DNA of 64,000 nt from Symploca sp. SIO1C2 (GCA_010672925.1 JAAHFP010000029.1:22036-86035), one strand, 5' to 3'; numbered from the stretch's first letter, positions 43,208-52,016 are shown. Notes: generated by a model from the letters alone, not told the origin. A program made the numbers and translations.

Positions 43208-44944
43208 ATGAAAATGACTAGAAGATTTTTCTTTGGCTTGGTTAGTGCGATCGCTTACGGTTTCTTTACAAAAAGTAATGCTCAAACTACTGGAGGAGCT
43301 TCGAGTTCACAAATTGTTGTCAATCAAGTAGGCTACTACCCCAATAGTCCGAAATTAGCTTTCTTGCTTAATTTAACTAATTCTACCAGCAATCAGGTGC
43401 AATTGCTGGATGCAAGAACGAAGAAAATGGTTTTTGTCTCGGAGTTAGGGGCAGCTTCTACGGATGAAGCTAGTCAGGATATCATCCACACCATTGATTT
43501 CACCAATTTCAACCAAGTAGGTCGATATTACCTGAAATACGGCAACCTTCAGTCCTATCCTTTTGATATCGGTACTGGTATCTATCAGGATGCTTTGACT
43601 AAATTGCTCCGTTCCTATTATCTACAAAGATGCGGTATTGCGATCAATGACCGAGTGACTGGGGTTAGTCATCCCCCCTGTCATTTAAATGATGGTATGT
43701 TTGCCCATAGTGATCAATTCCATCAAGCCGGAGAGACAAAAAGTACCCAAGGTGGTTGGCATGATGCCGGAGATTTCGGTAAGTATTCGGTTACTGTTGC
43801 GGTGACTGTTGGTCGTTTGCTGAGTTTGTATGAACAGTATCCCAATTTATTTAGCGATCGCCAGTTAAATATACCTGAGAGTGGTACTGGCACACCAGAC
43901 ATACTAGATGAAATCCAAGTAGGATTAGATTGGCTACTGAAGATGCAAAGGGAAGACGGTGCTGTCTACCGCAAGCTATCTGGGAAAGACTGGCCTGGGG
44001 AGATTCTACCCAATCAAGATGTCCAACAACGGTTTATTTATGGTATTTCTACCCCAGAAACTGGTAAATTTGCCGCAGCTATGGCAATGGCCGCGAGGAT
44101 TTATCAACCCTTCAATGGTAACTTGGCTCGGACTTACTTACAAGCAGCCCAGAAAGCTTGGCAGTTTCTGCAAAGCCAACCTTCAATGCAAGTAGACTGG
44201 TTTGAAGGGGATGACAGTGGTTCAGGAAAATACTTGTTTGGGGAGTGGGATCAAGAAGAGTCTTTGAAAACGGATCTTGATGACCGTTTGTGGGCAGCAG
44301 TTGAACTATTTGTTACTACCGGTGAAGATAGTTTTAACCAATACCTAACTCAACATATCTCTAAATTTGATTATACCGTATTTAGCTGGAAAGACCCTTC
44401 CTCATTAGCCATGATTAGCTATTTGATGCAGCCAGAGGGTCAAGGTTCGGATAACCTGAAAGAACAGATTAAAGCGAAGCTGATTAAACGAGCCGATACT
44501 TTACTCAAAAAAGTTGATAGTAGTGGTTATCATTTAGCTAATGATCAATTTATCTGGGCTTCCAATAAGAAAGTAGCGGAAGAAGGAATTAACTTAGTTT
44601 ATGCTTATCAGCTAACTGGTAATCAAGCTTACCTCACGGCAGCAGTGGATCAGCTAGACTATCTCCTCGGACGCAATCACTTTAATCTCTCCTTTATTAC
44701 CGGTGTTGGCTCTAATTCCGTGAAGCATGTACATCATCGGATTGCCAAAGCCCAAAAAATCGTCATTCCTGGCTTATTGGTAGGGGGTCCGAATACCTAT
44801 GCTCAAGATGGGATTGCTCCTAAAGGTTTAGGGCCATTGAGCTATTTAGATGATGACCGCTCCTATGCTACTAATGAAAATGCTATTGATTACAATGCTC
44901 CTGCGATCGCTTTGATAGCAATGTTAATGGCAAATGTAAATTAA
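43208..44944 (+). CDS. Glycoside hydrolase family 9 protein (endoglucanase type)
   Basis: This 578-residue enzyme carries an N-terminal twin-arginine-like or Sec signal (MKMTRRFFFGLVSAIAYGFFTKSNAQ), a CelD_N Ig-like domain (about residues 35-120: IVVNQVGYYPNSPKLAFL) and a GH9 catalytic barrel (about 125-575). The catalytic acids are Asp186 and Asp189 in GGWHDAGDFGKY and Glu557 in ATNENAIDYNAP; HVHHRIAKAQ near residue 515 is the conserved His loop. It would cut beta-1,4-glucans outside the cell. GH9 enzymes are uncommon in cyanobacteria and could process the organism's own cellulose sheath or be acquired; composition gives no clear sign of recent transfer. Confidence 0.93.
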   Translation: MKMTRRFFFGLVSAIAYGFFTKSNAQTTGGASSSQIVVNQVGYYPNSPKLAFLLNLTNSTSNQVQLLDARTKKMVFVSELGAASTDEASQDIIHTIDFTNFNQVGRYYLKYGNLQSYPFDIGTGIYQDALTKLLRSYYLQRCGIAINDRVTGVSHPPCHLNDGMFAHSDQFHQAGETKSTQGGWHDAGDFGKYSVTVAVTVGRLLSLYEQYPNLFSDRQLNIPESGTGTPDILDEIQVGLDWLLKMQREDGAVYRKLSGKDWPGEILPNQDVQQRFIYGISTPETGKFAAAMAMAARIYQPFNGNLARTYLQAAQKAWQFLQSQPSMQVDWFEGDDSGSGKYLFGEWDQEESLKTDLDDRLWAAVELFVTTGEDSFNQYLTQHISKFDYTVFSWKDPSSLAMISYLMQPEGQGSDNLKEQIKAKLIKRADTLLKKVDSSGYHLANDQFIWASNKKVAEEGINLVYAYQLTGNQAYLTAAVDQLDYLLGRNHFNLSFITGVGSNSVKHVHHRIAKAQKIVIPGLLVGGPNTYAQDGIAPKGLGPLSYLDDDRSYATNENAIDYNAPAIALIAMLMANVN

Positions 44945-45065
44945 GTCCTTGGTGGAACTGGCATTGATGCCAGTTCTGTTATTTCCCTACTGCTTGTAAT
45001 TCTGATTATTTTTTGCTACTATTACCGATAATGGAAAAGTTGTGCACATATAGACCTTTCTATCC

Positions 45066-45162
45066 GCGATCGCTAACTTTGAGGTGCTGGTTTTAGTATG
45101 AACCACAAAGGCACAAAGTTCACAAAGGGAAAGAAGAGAGTAAGTCTAAGATATCCAAATCC
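45066..45162. repeat. 97-bp direct repeat, left copy
   Basis: GCGATCGCTAACTTTGAGG to AAGATATCCAAATC. The copy at 45567-45662 matches over more than 90% of positions. The internal AACCACAAAGGCACAAAGTT is a common cyanobacterial intergenic motif. The two copies bracket the 86-residue gene at 45218-45478. Confidence 0.85.
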
Positions 45163-45217
45163 TATTGCTTTCTCCAAAGGCATTCAACAAGCACTCAAAA
45201 GATTAGGAAAATAAACT

Positions 45218-45478
45218 ATGCAGACTCAGCATCGCCCTCTTCCTGTAGTCAATCCCACTCTGAGTAAATTAATTACAGAATTAGGCTCAGAGTGTGAAAA
45301 TGTCACTGCCCTAATCTATCAGCTTCAGTCACCTCACCTTAGTGACAGACAAAAAGCGGAAATTTTGGCTGAATTGCTGAGTGCTACAATTCATTTGAAT
45401 GTCCACTGCGAGGAAGAGTTCCAAACACTCATTGCTCAGGAGATGGAAACATTGCCAGATGATGATGAACCTGATTAG
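45218..45478 (+). CDS. Small acidic conserved protein
   Basis: This 86-residue acidic protein reads MQTQHRPLPVVNPTLSKLITELGSECENVTALIYQLQSPHLSDRQKAEILAELLSATIHLNVHCEEEFQTLIAQEM, with an acidic end LPDDDEPD. It is predicted to be helical with no membrane part. I do not recognise the family; small proteins of this kind are found in cyanobacteria. It lies between two nearly identical 97-bp repeats, which could have moved or duplicated with it. Confidence 0.6.
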   Translation: MQTQHRPLPVVNPTLSKLITELGSECENVTALIYQLQSPHLSDRQKAEILAELLSATIHLNVHCEEEFQTLIAQEMETLPDDDEPD

Positions 45479-45566
45479 TCGTTGTTTGGGTTGAAGAACA
45501 AAACCTACTGATTCCACTACTTTAGCTGTGCCACTCTATAAGATAGTACTGCATAACTTAAATGAT

Positions 45567-45662
45567 GCGATCGCTAATTTTGAGGTGCTGGTTTTAGTGT
45601 GAACCACAAAGGCACAAAGTTCACAAAGAGAAATAAGAGAGTAAGTCTAAGATATCCAAATT
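45567..45662. repeat. 97-bp direct repeat, right copy
   Basis: See 45066-45162. The remaining bases to 45808 contain no gene. Confidence 0.85.
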
Positions 45663-45808
45663 CTGTGAAATAGTCTTCTAGCCGGTAATACACTGGTTCC
45701 CTTCTGGGATTTACGCAAAAATCTGATATTGGTAAATTGGTAGTGGGAGCATCTTGCTCCCTGGAATTATCTACGATGGCTTACTAGATGCTCTGTCTTA
45801 ACTAAGCC

Positions 45809-46381
45809 TTACAATAGTTGTTCAATGTTTTCGTAGAGGGTTTCTATCAAACAAGAAAAGCCAATACTAGCAAATTTGATTGTGTCTCCGGCTCGATAAA
45901 TCTGGGGAACCCACAGATTGCCTGACTTACGCTGAAACTGCTCCACTAGCATTTGTTTTTGGTGGAGTAGAACATACTCTTCAAATTCTACGATTGTCTT
46001 GTAGTCGGCAAATTTTTCACCTCTGTCAAATGCTTCAGTAGAGTCAGATAACACTTCAATAATCAGTTTAGGGTGCTTAATAAAGTCTTCATTAGAGAGG
46101 CGATCCCTATCGTCACAGGTTACAGCTAAATCAGGGTAATAGAAGAGGTTTAATGAAGGCAAGCGAACCTTCATATCAGTTGTATAGGAGATGCAACCTT
46201 TACCCCGTAAATGATTTACTAGTAAAGCAGAAAGATTTCCCGTGATAATGACATGGGCTTTACTAGCCCCCGCCATAGCAACAATTTGACCTTGAAGATA
46301 TTCATGCTTGATGGGACTAACCCGCTCAATTTCTAGGTACTCTTCTGGTGTAAAGTAGGTATGGCTTTTACTAATGGTCAT
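45809..46381 (-). CDS. Uma2 family protein (DUF820), third copy
   Basis: This is a 190-residue Uma2 protein: YFTPEEYLEIERVSPIKHEYLQGQIVAMAGASKAHVIITGNLSALL is the classical N-terminal part, then YYPDLAVTCD, KLIIEVLSDSTEAFDRGEKFADYKTI and EYVLLHQKQMLVEQF. All conserved residues of the PD-(D/E)XK core (PDLAV, EVLS, EKFADY) are present. ATG 46381 (MTISKSHTYFTPEEY) is chosen; the longer frame to 46519 translates a GAAGGTC repeat. Function is unsettled. Confidence 0.92.
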   Translation of the reverse strand: MTISKSHTYFTPEEYLEIERVSPIKHEYLQGQIVAMAGASKAHVIITGNLSALLVNHLRGKGCISYTTDMKVRLPSLNLFYYPDLAVTCDDRDRLSNEDFIKHPKLIIEVLSDSTEAFDRGEKFADYKTIVEFEEYVLLHQKQMLVEQFQRKSGNLWVPQIYRAGDTIKFASIGFSCLIETLYENIEQLL

Positions 46382-46404
46382 GACTTTTTGAGAAGGAAAT
46401 AGGG

Positions 46405-46441
46405 AAGGTCGAAGGTCGAAGGTCGAAGGTCGAAGGTCGAA
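46405..46441. repeat. GAAGGTC heptamer block
   Basis: Five copies of AAGGTCG lie immediately upstream of the third Uma2 gene. The rest of the gap to 46750 shows two mentions of CCTATTCCC-like sequence and no gene. Confidence 0.9.
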
Positions 46442-46750
46442 TAAGAAATAGGTAACTTTGGAAGCGCTTATAGCAATTATCGCATCCGTGAGGTACATCT
46501 CCCATTCCCTATTCCCCATTCTCTATTCCCAAAACTAATAGCGAATGTACCTCATAATTATGAGAAACGCTATATCGTTGCAGCTTCTCTGTCAATGGTA
46601 ATATACAATAGTTTGCTCTGCTATACGGTACTTTATTAGACCATAAAGTGCTGTAAGCCCTGGCAAGATGCTAGTTTGACTATGGATGTATGAACAAGAA
46701 TGCGATCGCTTTTATCTATTGCCTTGTTTAATAAAGAGAATAAATAGAAG

Positions 46751-47641
46751 ATGAGAAAAATATTTTGGCTCAGTTTACTAGTTATTAGTTTGCTCTTAGT
46801 ACTGTTCTTCGGTTTTCGTGAGAAAGCAGCACATTCTAACTCTTCAGCTGTCAAAACATTAGCAGCAGACCAACTTCAGTATCAGTCCCATCAATTAGAT
46901 TCTGCCGTAGTTCATACTCTGTTGATTCCTGCTGCTAGTGGCTTTGTGGTCAAAACTGCTGCTGCTGAACAACTCATGCCCTTGGAAAATTTTGTCGAGG
47001 AGCATCAGGTATTAGCAGTAATTAATGGCGGTTTTTTTGACCCTAACAACCAAAAAACTACATCTTATATTGTGCAAGCAGGGCAACTAGTAGCAGACCC
47101 TCGGCTTAATGAAGGGTTGATGGATAATCCTAACAATGAGCCTTACTTAGATAAAATTCTCAACCGGACAGAATTTCGCCGCTACCGTTGTGAGTCCACT
47201 TTCCGTTACGATATTGCTCTCCACAGTGCAGCAATTCCCGAAGGCTGTACCTTAGTTGATGCCTTAGGAGGTGGTCCAGGTTTGCTCCCGGCACTAACTT
47301 TATTTCAGGAAGGCTTTTTGGATTTTGAAGAGGGTAAAGTGATTCGGGATGCCTTGGGAACAAAACGACTCAATGCCCGCAGCGCAGTCGGTATTACTAG
47401 TGAAGGTGATATTTTACTAGTAATGGCTGCTCAAATGCCAGAATCTCCCCAAAATAGCGGAGTATCTCTACCAGAATTAGCTGAATTTATGAAAAGTTTG
47501 GGAGCAGAAGCAGGGATGAATTTAGATGGAGGAAGTTCTTCTGCTCTTTATTATCAAGGTGAGACTTTTTATGGGAGAATTGATAAAGAGGGCAATAGAA
47601 TCAAACGACCCATTAAATCTGTGCTGGTTGTTACTCGTTGA
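46751..47641 (+). CDS. Phosphodiester glycosidase (NAGPA-domain) family protein
   Basis: This 296-residue protein starts with a membrane or signal helix (MRKIFWLSLLVISLLLVLFFGF). The NAGPA/DUF2233 domain follows: AVINGGFFDPNNQKTTSYIV, DALGGGPGLLP, LNARSAVGITSEGDILLVMA and MNLDGGSSSALYYQG, which are the motifs of the phosphodiester-alpha-N-acetylglucosaminidase fold. It probably removes a sugar linked by a phosphodiester bond in the envelope, by family. It is a lone gene with an AT-rich upstream segment. Confidence 0.9.
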   Translation: MRKIFWLSLLVISLLLVLFFGFREKAAHSNSSAVKTLAADQLQYQSHQLDSAVVHTLLIPAASGFVVKTAAAEQLMPLENFVEEHQVLAVINGGFFDPNNQKTTSYIVQAGQLVADPRLNEGLMDNPNNEPYLDKILNRTEFRRYRCESTFRYDIALHSAAIPEGCTLVDALGGGPGLLPALTLFQEGFLDFEEGKVIRDALGTKRLNARSAVGITSEGDILLVMAAQMPESPQNSGVSLPELAEFMKSLGAEAGMNLDGGSSSALYYQGETFYGRIDKEGNRIKRPIKSVLVVTR

Positions 47642-47682
47642 AGTGCTCTGTAGATTAGTTGTGTTAATCTGGGGAGAGTGTT

Positions 47683-47745
47683 GGGCGGGTTTTGATCGGA
47701 ATATTCGGGTCAAGCAGGCTAGATTGTCGCTAAACCCGCCCCTAC
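47683..47745 (-). repeat. 63-bp element of the GTAGGGGCGGGTTTAG family, inverted
   Basis: GGGCGGGTTTTG (47683-47694) and CTAAACCCGCCCCTAC (47730-47745) are the two termini in the opposite orientation to the 6512 copy. It separates the convergent NAGPA and Rieske genes and could form a terminator hairpin. Confidence 0.8.
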
Positions 47746-47757
47746 GATATGTGTAAT

Positions 47758-48828
47758 TTAATTGACCTCAACTGTTGCCTGAGGTGTTAGATACTCATTA
47801 CCTGTTGCCTGACTTTTCATCAACCGCTGCACACTTACCAAGGCTCGATTCAATTCATAACCTCGCCGTTGGGGAGAATGGCGATAAGCCTGTTGCTCTT
47901 CCTCCATCATCTTCACATCCTCACGCACTAAACCATCTAATAACTTTTGTGCTGAACCAAACAAACGATTTTTCACAAATTTGCGGAAACATACTGGTAA
48001 CTCATGCAAGCGCCAAAAAGAATTGAGGGAAGTAAAATGAACCAAATAGGCACGAGTAGCTGTTTCACTGATGGGACAAAACAGACAGTAAATTTTGAAG
48101 TCTTGCCCTAAAGTGGAAACCCAGTGGGGGTAAACATAACTTACATCCAATGGTTCTGGGTGGAGGCGTCTTAAGCTGGGGAAAAATAGTTGAGAAATTG
48201 ACCAAATTTTATCTATTTTGTAATAACTTTGGGCTTGATAGTGGGCGTCTACTCGATTAGTATCTTCCTGTAAATCTTGCAACTCTGCTGATGCCCAAGC
48301 TTGATACTGATTATGTAAATGCCCATGATACATATCCATCAAGTTCTCAATTAGGAAAGAATAATGAGCTTGGCAGTCAATAGTGGAAACAGTGGCAATA
48401 TAGTTAAGATGTTCCCACTCTGGAACACCTAAAAGAGATACGGATTCGGCTTTAGTTGCATCTCCAGGAAACAGCCAGATAAAACCATCTTGCTCTCTGA
48501 CTGCATACTTGCGAATTTTACAGCTGGGCAGTTTTTGATTAGCTTCCAAGTAACTTACAGAGACACATTCACCACTAGGGGTAAATTGCCAGCCGTGGTA
48601 AGCACATTCTAAATAATCACCTTTGATGCTACCGTGACTAAGTTTAACCTGCCGATGGGGACAGCGGTCTTCTAGAGCATTTACTTCCCCACAGTTATCT
48701 CGAAAAAGAACAATGGGGTGATTCCACAGGGTAATTCCTAGAGGAGAGGAAAGTACCTCACTACTGCGGGCCACTACATACCAATGATTGGGATTGATAC
48801 CTAGCTGACGAATATCAAGGTTTTGCAT
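47758..48828 (-). CDS. Rieske non-haem iron oxygenase, CruH-like candidate
   Basis: This is a 356-residue ring-hydroxylating-type oxygenase. The Rieske centre is Cys56-Pro-His58 (DRCPHRQ) and Cys75-x2-His78 (CAYHGWQF). The catalytic non-haem iron site is in ENLMDMYHGHLHNQY (about residue 160). Such enzymes oxidise ring or methyl carbons using electrons from ferredoxin. It lies beside, and on the same strand as, the CruE-like FAD/Rieske gene. In Synechococcus sp. PCC 7002 the carotenoid hydroxylase CruH acts with CruE to form synechoxanthin. The identification as CruH is inferred from this pairing; other oxygenases, such as pheophorbide-oxygenase relatives, are possible. Confidence 0.75.
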   Translation of the reverse strand: MQNLDIRQLGINPNHWYVVARSSEVLSSPLGITLWNHPIVLFRDNCGEVNALEDRCPHRQVKLSHGSIKGDYLECAYHGWQFTPSGECVSVSYLEANQKLPSCKIRKYAVREQDGFIWLFPGDATKAESVSLLGVPEWEHLNYIATVSTIDCQAHYSFLIENLMDMYHGHLHNQYQAWASAELQDLQEDTNRVDAHYQAQSYYKIDKIWSISQLFFPSLRRLHPEPLDVSYVYPHWVSTLGQDFKIYCLFCPISETATRAYLVHFTSLNSFWRLHELPVCFRKFVKNRLFGSAQKLLDGLVREDVKMMEEEQQAYRHSPQRRGYELNRALVSVQRLMKSQATGNEYLTPQATVEVN

Positions 48829-48837
48829 GGGGAATTT

Positions 48838-48967
48838 GGAATTTAGAATTTAGAATTTAGAATTTAGAATTGGGAATTGGGAATTGGGAATGGAGAATTG
48901 ACAAACGACAAACGACAAATGACCAATGACCAATGACAAACGACAAACAACCAACAACAAACAACAA
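48838..48967. repeat. TTTAGAA, GGGAATT and CGACAAA repeat cluster
   Basis: Four TTTAGAA, four GGGAATT and then ten ACAAACG/ACCAATG/ACAACAA heptamers fill the gap between the Rieske and CruE-like genes. They form a promoter-like position for the former and follow the stop of the latter. Confidence 0.9.
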
Positions 48968-48969
48968 AC

Positions 48970-50907
48970 CTACAACCTTAAAATTCCTTCTGGGTTGACG
49001 GAGAGTAATTGACGCCTCTGTCGTCCTTCCCGATGGATAATTTCATTGGCTGCTAATAGTCCGCTGCTAATGGCTCGTTCCATTAAGCCACAGGGAAAGG
49101 GCATTTTTACCCAGTCTCCGGCAAAGAATAGGTTTGAGGCATCGCTGCAAGTTTCTGGACGGTTCGCATAGCTACCCGGTGGATAGCCAGAGAAGTTTTT
49201 CTGGTTGACTAATTCCCGGTGCAGCAGATTAGCTTCCTTCAGTTCTGGTACAATCTCATAGAGTTCCTCTTCAAAAGTTGTCAGTAGTGCTTGCTGATGG
49301 GGGAATTCTTTTTCCTTGTAACAGTAAGCATGTAATTCCACTACGCTACCTCCAGTTTTCTGGTGCCAAGCGATAAATTGATCTTGAATGCGGTGGTAGA
49401 GAGTAATACTGTCGGTAAGTTGATAGCCAGACAAAGAGGTAAAATCACTGTGTTCCCACTCAAAGTCTTGGTCAAACCAGAAGCGGGCAACGGCAAAGGG
49501 GTCTGCGATCGCTAATTTTTCTATCTGATTGTACACCTGCTGATTGACTTCCCCTACCCCAAGGCGCAATAGCTGTTGGACTCCGGGTACATCGGTGGCA
49601 AATACGTAATAATCTGCCTCAATGGTTTGTTGAGCTATTGGTGCTGCCGATGATACTCCTAGCAGTTGCACCTCATCTTCAGTACGCTGAATAATTTGGA
49701 AGCGGGGTAAATCCCGTTTGGCTGGTCCTGCGAGTACCTGCCCCTGGCTATCGTAGACTGCACCGTGGCAAGGGCAAAGATATTTGCCATCGGCTTGTCG
49801 TTGCACTGTACAGCCTTGATGACTACAGCAAAGGGAGATAGCGACAGTTGTCCCTGATTCTGCGGCAAAAACGCGATCGCCTGCTCCATAATATTCCATT
49901 TGAGGGTCGATGAGCAAACCATTACGTTTCACCCAAAAGGGAACATCACTCTGAGTAGTTCCCTTTTGGTAACTGAGGGACTTAATCTCCTGCTGTTGCC
50001 AGTTAATACTACTAACAGTGGCTTCTGTGATAATTTCGCCCCCCCGACTTTTGATTGCCTCAGCTATGGGTTGTACTAAACTAGTACCCATATCCTGCCT
50101 AGTGCCGTTGAAGGCTAGCCCCTCCGGATTACCGAAGAAATAAAAATGGAAGAATTGCATAAGTTCTCCCACACTGAGTTCATCCGGAGCATTCAGACTA
50201 GATTTAGCAAAGGGCAAAAAGTATAAGTCATAAAGTCCCTGAGGGAAATCTGATTGTACCCAATCAGACACCGACACATTATCCAGCCGCTGGAAACTCT
50301 CAGGAATCTGGAAACCGCTGATTTCCCGGAAGACTCGCCAATGGTCAATTTTGGTTAAATTGATCCCCCAATTGAGCCGATTGGGAGAAGCCAGGGCTAA
50401 GTCTACGATATTCCAGGGAAAGGCGGAATGGTTCGGTCGAAATACCTCTGGTTGGTACTTGCCATCACGGAAGACTACGGAGTAAAACTCCAAAGAGCGG
50501 AAATTATCCCTGATATTGAGTTCTTCTACTAGGCTCTTGAGGTTGTAATACTGAGGGAAAAAGCCATGAAAGCCATGCTCCATCAAGAAGGTTTCGTTGC
50601 CCACTTGAATCGACCAACTAGCAATCTTACCTCCTAGTTGAGGCGCACGCTCCAATAAGGTTACAGTAAAACCTCGTTGGCTGAGTTCGTAGGCACAGGC
50701 TAACCCTGCTAATCCGGCTCCCACTACCACAACTTTTTTTGGTGCTGAGAGTTGCTGTGGTAAATCAAGACTGTCCTGTTGAAAAATTGTCGGCTGAGGT
50801 TTACTCAAACGGGAATATCCCAACCCAGCACCAACAGCACCAACGCCTAAGAGTTTCAGAGCAGTGCGCCGAGAAATAGGTGACAATCCAGCAAAATCCG
50901 TTGGCAT
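48970..50907 (-). CDS. cruE: FAD-dependent carotene desaturase/methyltransferase with inserted Rieske domain (CrtU/CruE family)
   Basis: This 645-residue flavoprotein has a twin-arginine signal (ISRRTALKLLGVGAVGAGLG), the FAD-binding motif VVVVGAGLAGLACAYELSQRGF and LLERAPQLGGK (about residues 59-95), and LMEHGFHGFFPQYYNLKSL, a motif that I associate with isorenieratene-synthase-like enzymes. A Rieske [2Fe-2S] domain is inserted near residues 350-400 (CCSHQGCTVQRQADGKYLCPCHG; the ligands are CxH and CxxH). The C-terminal FAD end is FFAGDWVKMPFPCGLMERAISSG. The architecture fits CruE/CrtU, which turns beta-carotene rings into aromatic phi or chi rings. Family-level recognition is good; the exact product (isorenieratene or a synechoxanthin precursor) is inferred. 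Confidence 0.8.
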   Translation of the reverse strand: MPTDFAGLSPISRRTALKLLGVGAVGAGLGYSRLSKPQPTIFQQDSLDLPQQLSAPKKVVVVGAGLAGLACAYELSQRGFTVTLLERAPQLGGKIASWSIQVGNETFLMEHGFHGFFPQYYNLKSLVEELNIRDNFRSLEFYSVVFRDGKYQPEVFRPNHSAFPWNIVDLALASPNRLNWGINLTKIDHWRVFREISGFQIPESFQRLDNVSVSDWVQSDFPQGLYDLYFLPFAKSSLNAPDELSVGELMQFFHFYFFGNPEGLAFNGTRQDMGTSLVQPIAEAIKSRGGEIITEATVSSINWQQQEIKSLSYQKGTTQSDVPFWVKRNGLLIDPQMEYYGAGDRVFAAESGTTVAISLCCSHQGCTVQRQADGKYLCPCHGAVYDSQGQVLAGPAKRDLPRFQIIQRTEDEVQLLGVSSAAPIAQQTIEADYYVFATDVPGVQQLLRLGVGEVNQQVYNQIEKLAIADPFAVARFWFDQDFEWEHSDFTSLSGYQLTDSITLYHRIQDQFIAWHQKTGGSVVELHAYCYKEKEFPHQQALLTTFEEELYEIVPELKEANLLHRELVNQKNFSGYPPGSYANRPETCSDASNLFFAGDWVKMPFPCGLMERAISSGLLAANEIIHREGRQRRQLLSVNPEGILRL

Positions 50908-50910
50908 ACG

Positions 50911-50985
50911 TATTAGGTGTTAGGTGTTAGGTGTTAGGTATTAGGTGGTAGGTGGTAGGTATTAGGTGGTAGGTGTTACGTGTTA
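50911..50985. repeat. STRR heptamer block (GGTGTTA/GGTGGTA)
   Basis: Ten heptamers lie immediately upstream of the CruE-like start. Confidence 0.9.
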
Positions 50986-51092
50986 AGTAAACATTTTGCT
51001 ATTGCTATACCTAAAACGACAGAATATCAATAATCAACCTCCTGCCATTTGCCTCCTGTTCCCCTCCTGGGAGTTTAGGGGTGGGTTGCCTC

Positions 51093-51307
51093 CCATTGGT
51101 GTCAACTTAACGTAAAATTCACACCCCACAAGGAACTTAAGTTCCTTGCTAATAGCTCAAGTCATCTAAAGATGACTAAACTTAAGGTAAAACCGAAAAA
51201 TTTAGTCCATTAAAATGGACTTAAGCTATTAGCCTTGGATTTGAATCCAAGGTGAGTTAGGGAATCAAGCTAGTCAGTTATGTCTAGACTTAAGTTGACA
51301 CCAATGG
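51093..51307. mobile_element. 215-bp element with 18-bp perfect inverted ends and four internal hairpins
   Basis: Ends are CCATTGGTGTCAACTTAA (51093-51110) and TTAAGTTGACACCAATGG (51290-51307), a perfect 18-bp pair. Inside are AAGGAACTTAAGTTCCTT, AGTCATCTAAAGATGACT, AGTCCATTAAAATGGACT and CCTTGGATTTGAATCCAAGG, each a self-complementary hairpin, and CTAATAGCT/AGCTATTAG. TTGCCTCC flanks both sides. No reading frame is present. A partial copy is at 7167-7222. It is a MITE or a structured RNA element. Confidence 0.85.
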
Positions 51308-51479
51308 TTGCCTCCTGCCTCTTGCCTCCAGTTCCCCTCCTGGGAGGGGTTAGGGGTGGGTTACCTCCTACCTCCTGATATAGTGTGCAATAGGCTCATG
51401 TTTTGATGCAATCTTACTGTAAAGACTTAAGAATTGCTTGTTGTCCCTTAGGAGAAGCCACATAACCCAAAAAAGCTTC

Positions 51480-51625
51480 TTTGTTATTTGTTATTTGTTG
51501 TTTGTCGTTTGTCGTTTGTCGTTTGTTATTTGTCAGCTCCCTCAGCTTCCCCAGCTTCCCCAGCTCCCCCAGCTTCCTCAGCTCCCCCAGCTCCCTCAGC
51601 TCCGCCATCTCCCTCAGCTCAGCCA
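51480..51625. repeat. GTTTGTC and CAGCTCC/CAGCTTC repeat cluster
   Basis: GTTATTTGTTGTTTGTCG-type units (51480-51535) are followed by CAGCTCCC/CAGCTTCC units (51534-51625). The block overlaps the stop codon and the last four codons of the thioesterase gene (51614). Confidence 0.9.
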
Positions 51626-52015
51626 TTGAACAATAATCTCCGGTAGCCGAGTCCTCTTCCTAGTCATGGGGTTAATACAAACATGCCTAGTAATTGCCTT
51701 TGCCAAACACTGCTCCGAGGAGGAAGTTGCCACAATGTTGTAGGCCATCTCAAACTCACTTTCACTCAGCTGCTGAGAGCTCAGCTCAATCAATAATTGG
51801 TCTCCACAAAACATGGGACGCAAAAAATCTACTGTACTATGAACTATGGGAAGAGCGATCGCGCGATCGCTCAACAATTCCTTTAAACTGATGCCCGCTG
51901 TGGCTAAGGATGTCTCATAAGCTTCGTGACACATAATCAACACATTAGCAAAGTAGACTACACCAGCAGCATCGGTATCGGCGAGGTAAACGGTGCGTTT
52001 ATGGGTGAAAAGCAT
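51614..52015 (-). CDS. 1,4-dihydroxy-2-naphthoyl-CoA hydrolase (hotdog thioesterase)
   Basis: This is a 133-residue 4HBT-type thioesterase. The active-site helix TDAAGVVYFANVLIMCHEAYE has the Asp and Val-Tyr-Phe typical of DHNA-CoA thioesterases from cyanobacteria (slr0204 type). STVDFLRPMFCGDQLLIEL follows as the central strand. It releases 1,4-dihydroxy-2-naphthoate for phylloquinone (vitamin K1) synthesis, an electron carrier of photosystem I. Length and motif match the family. The gene is alone, with no men genes beside it. Confidence 0.9.
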   Translation of the reverse strand: MLFTHKRTVYLADTDAAGVVYFANVLIMCHEAYETSLATAGISLKELLSDRAIALPIVHSTVDFLRPMFCGDQLLIELSSQQLSESEFEMAYNIVATSSSEQCLAKAITRHVCINPMTRKRTRLPEIIVQWLS

Positions 52016-52016
52016 T

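Noticed and set aside
46381..46519. Longer start for the third Uma2 protein
   Set aside because: The extra codons translate GAAGGTC heptamers; the family start is at 46381.
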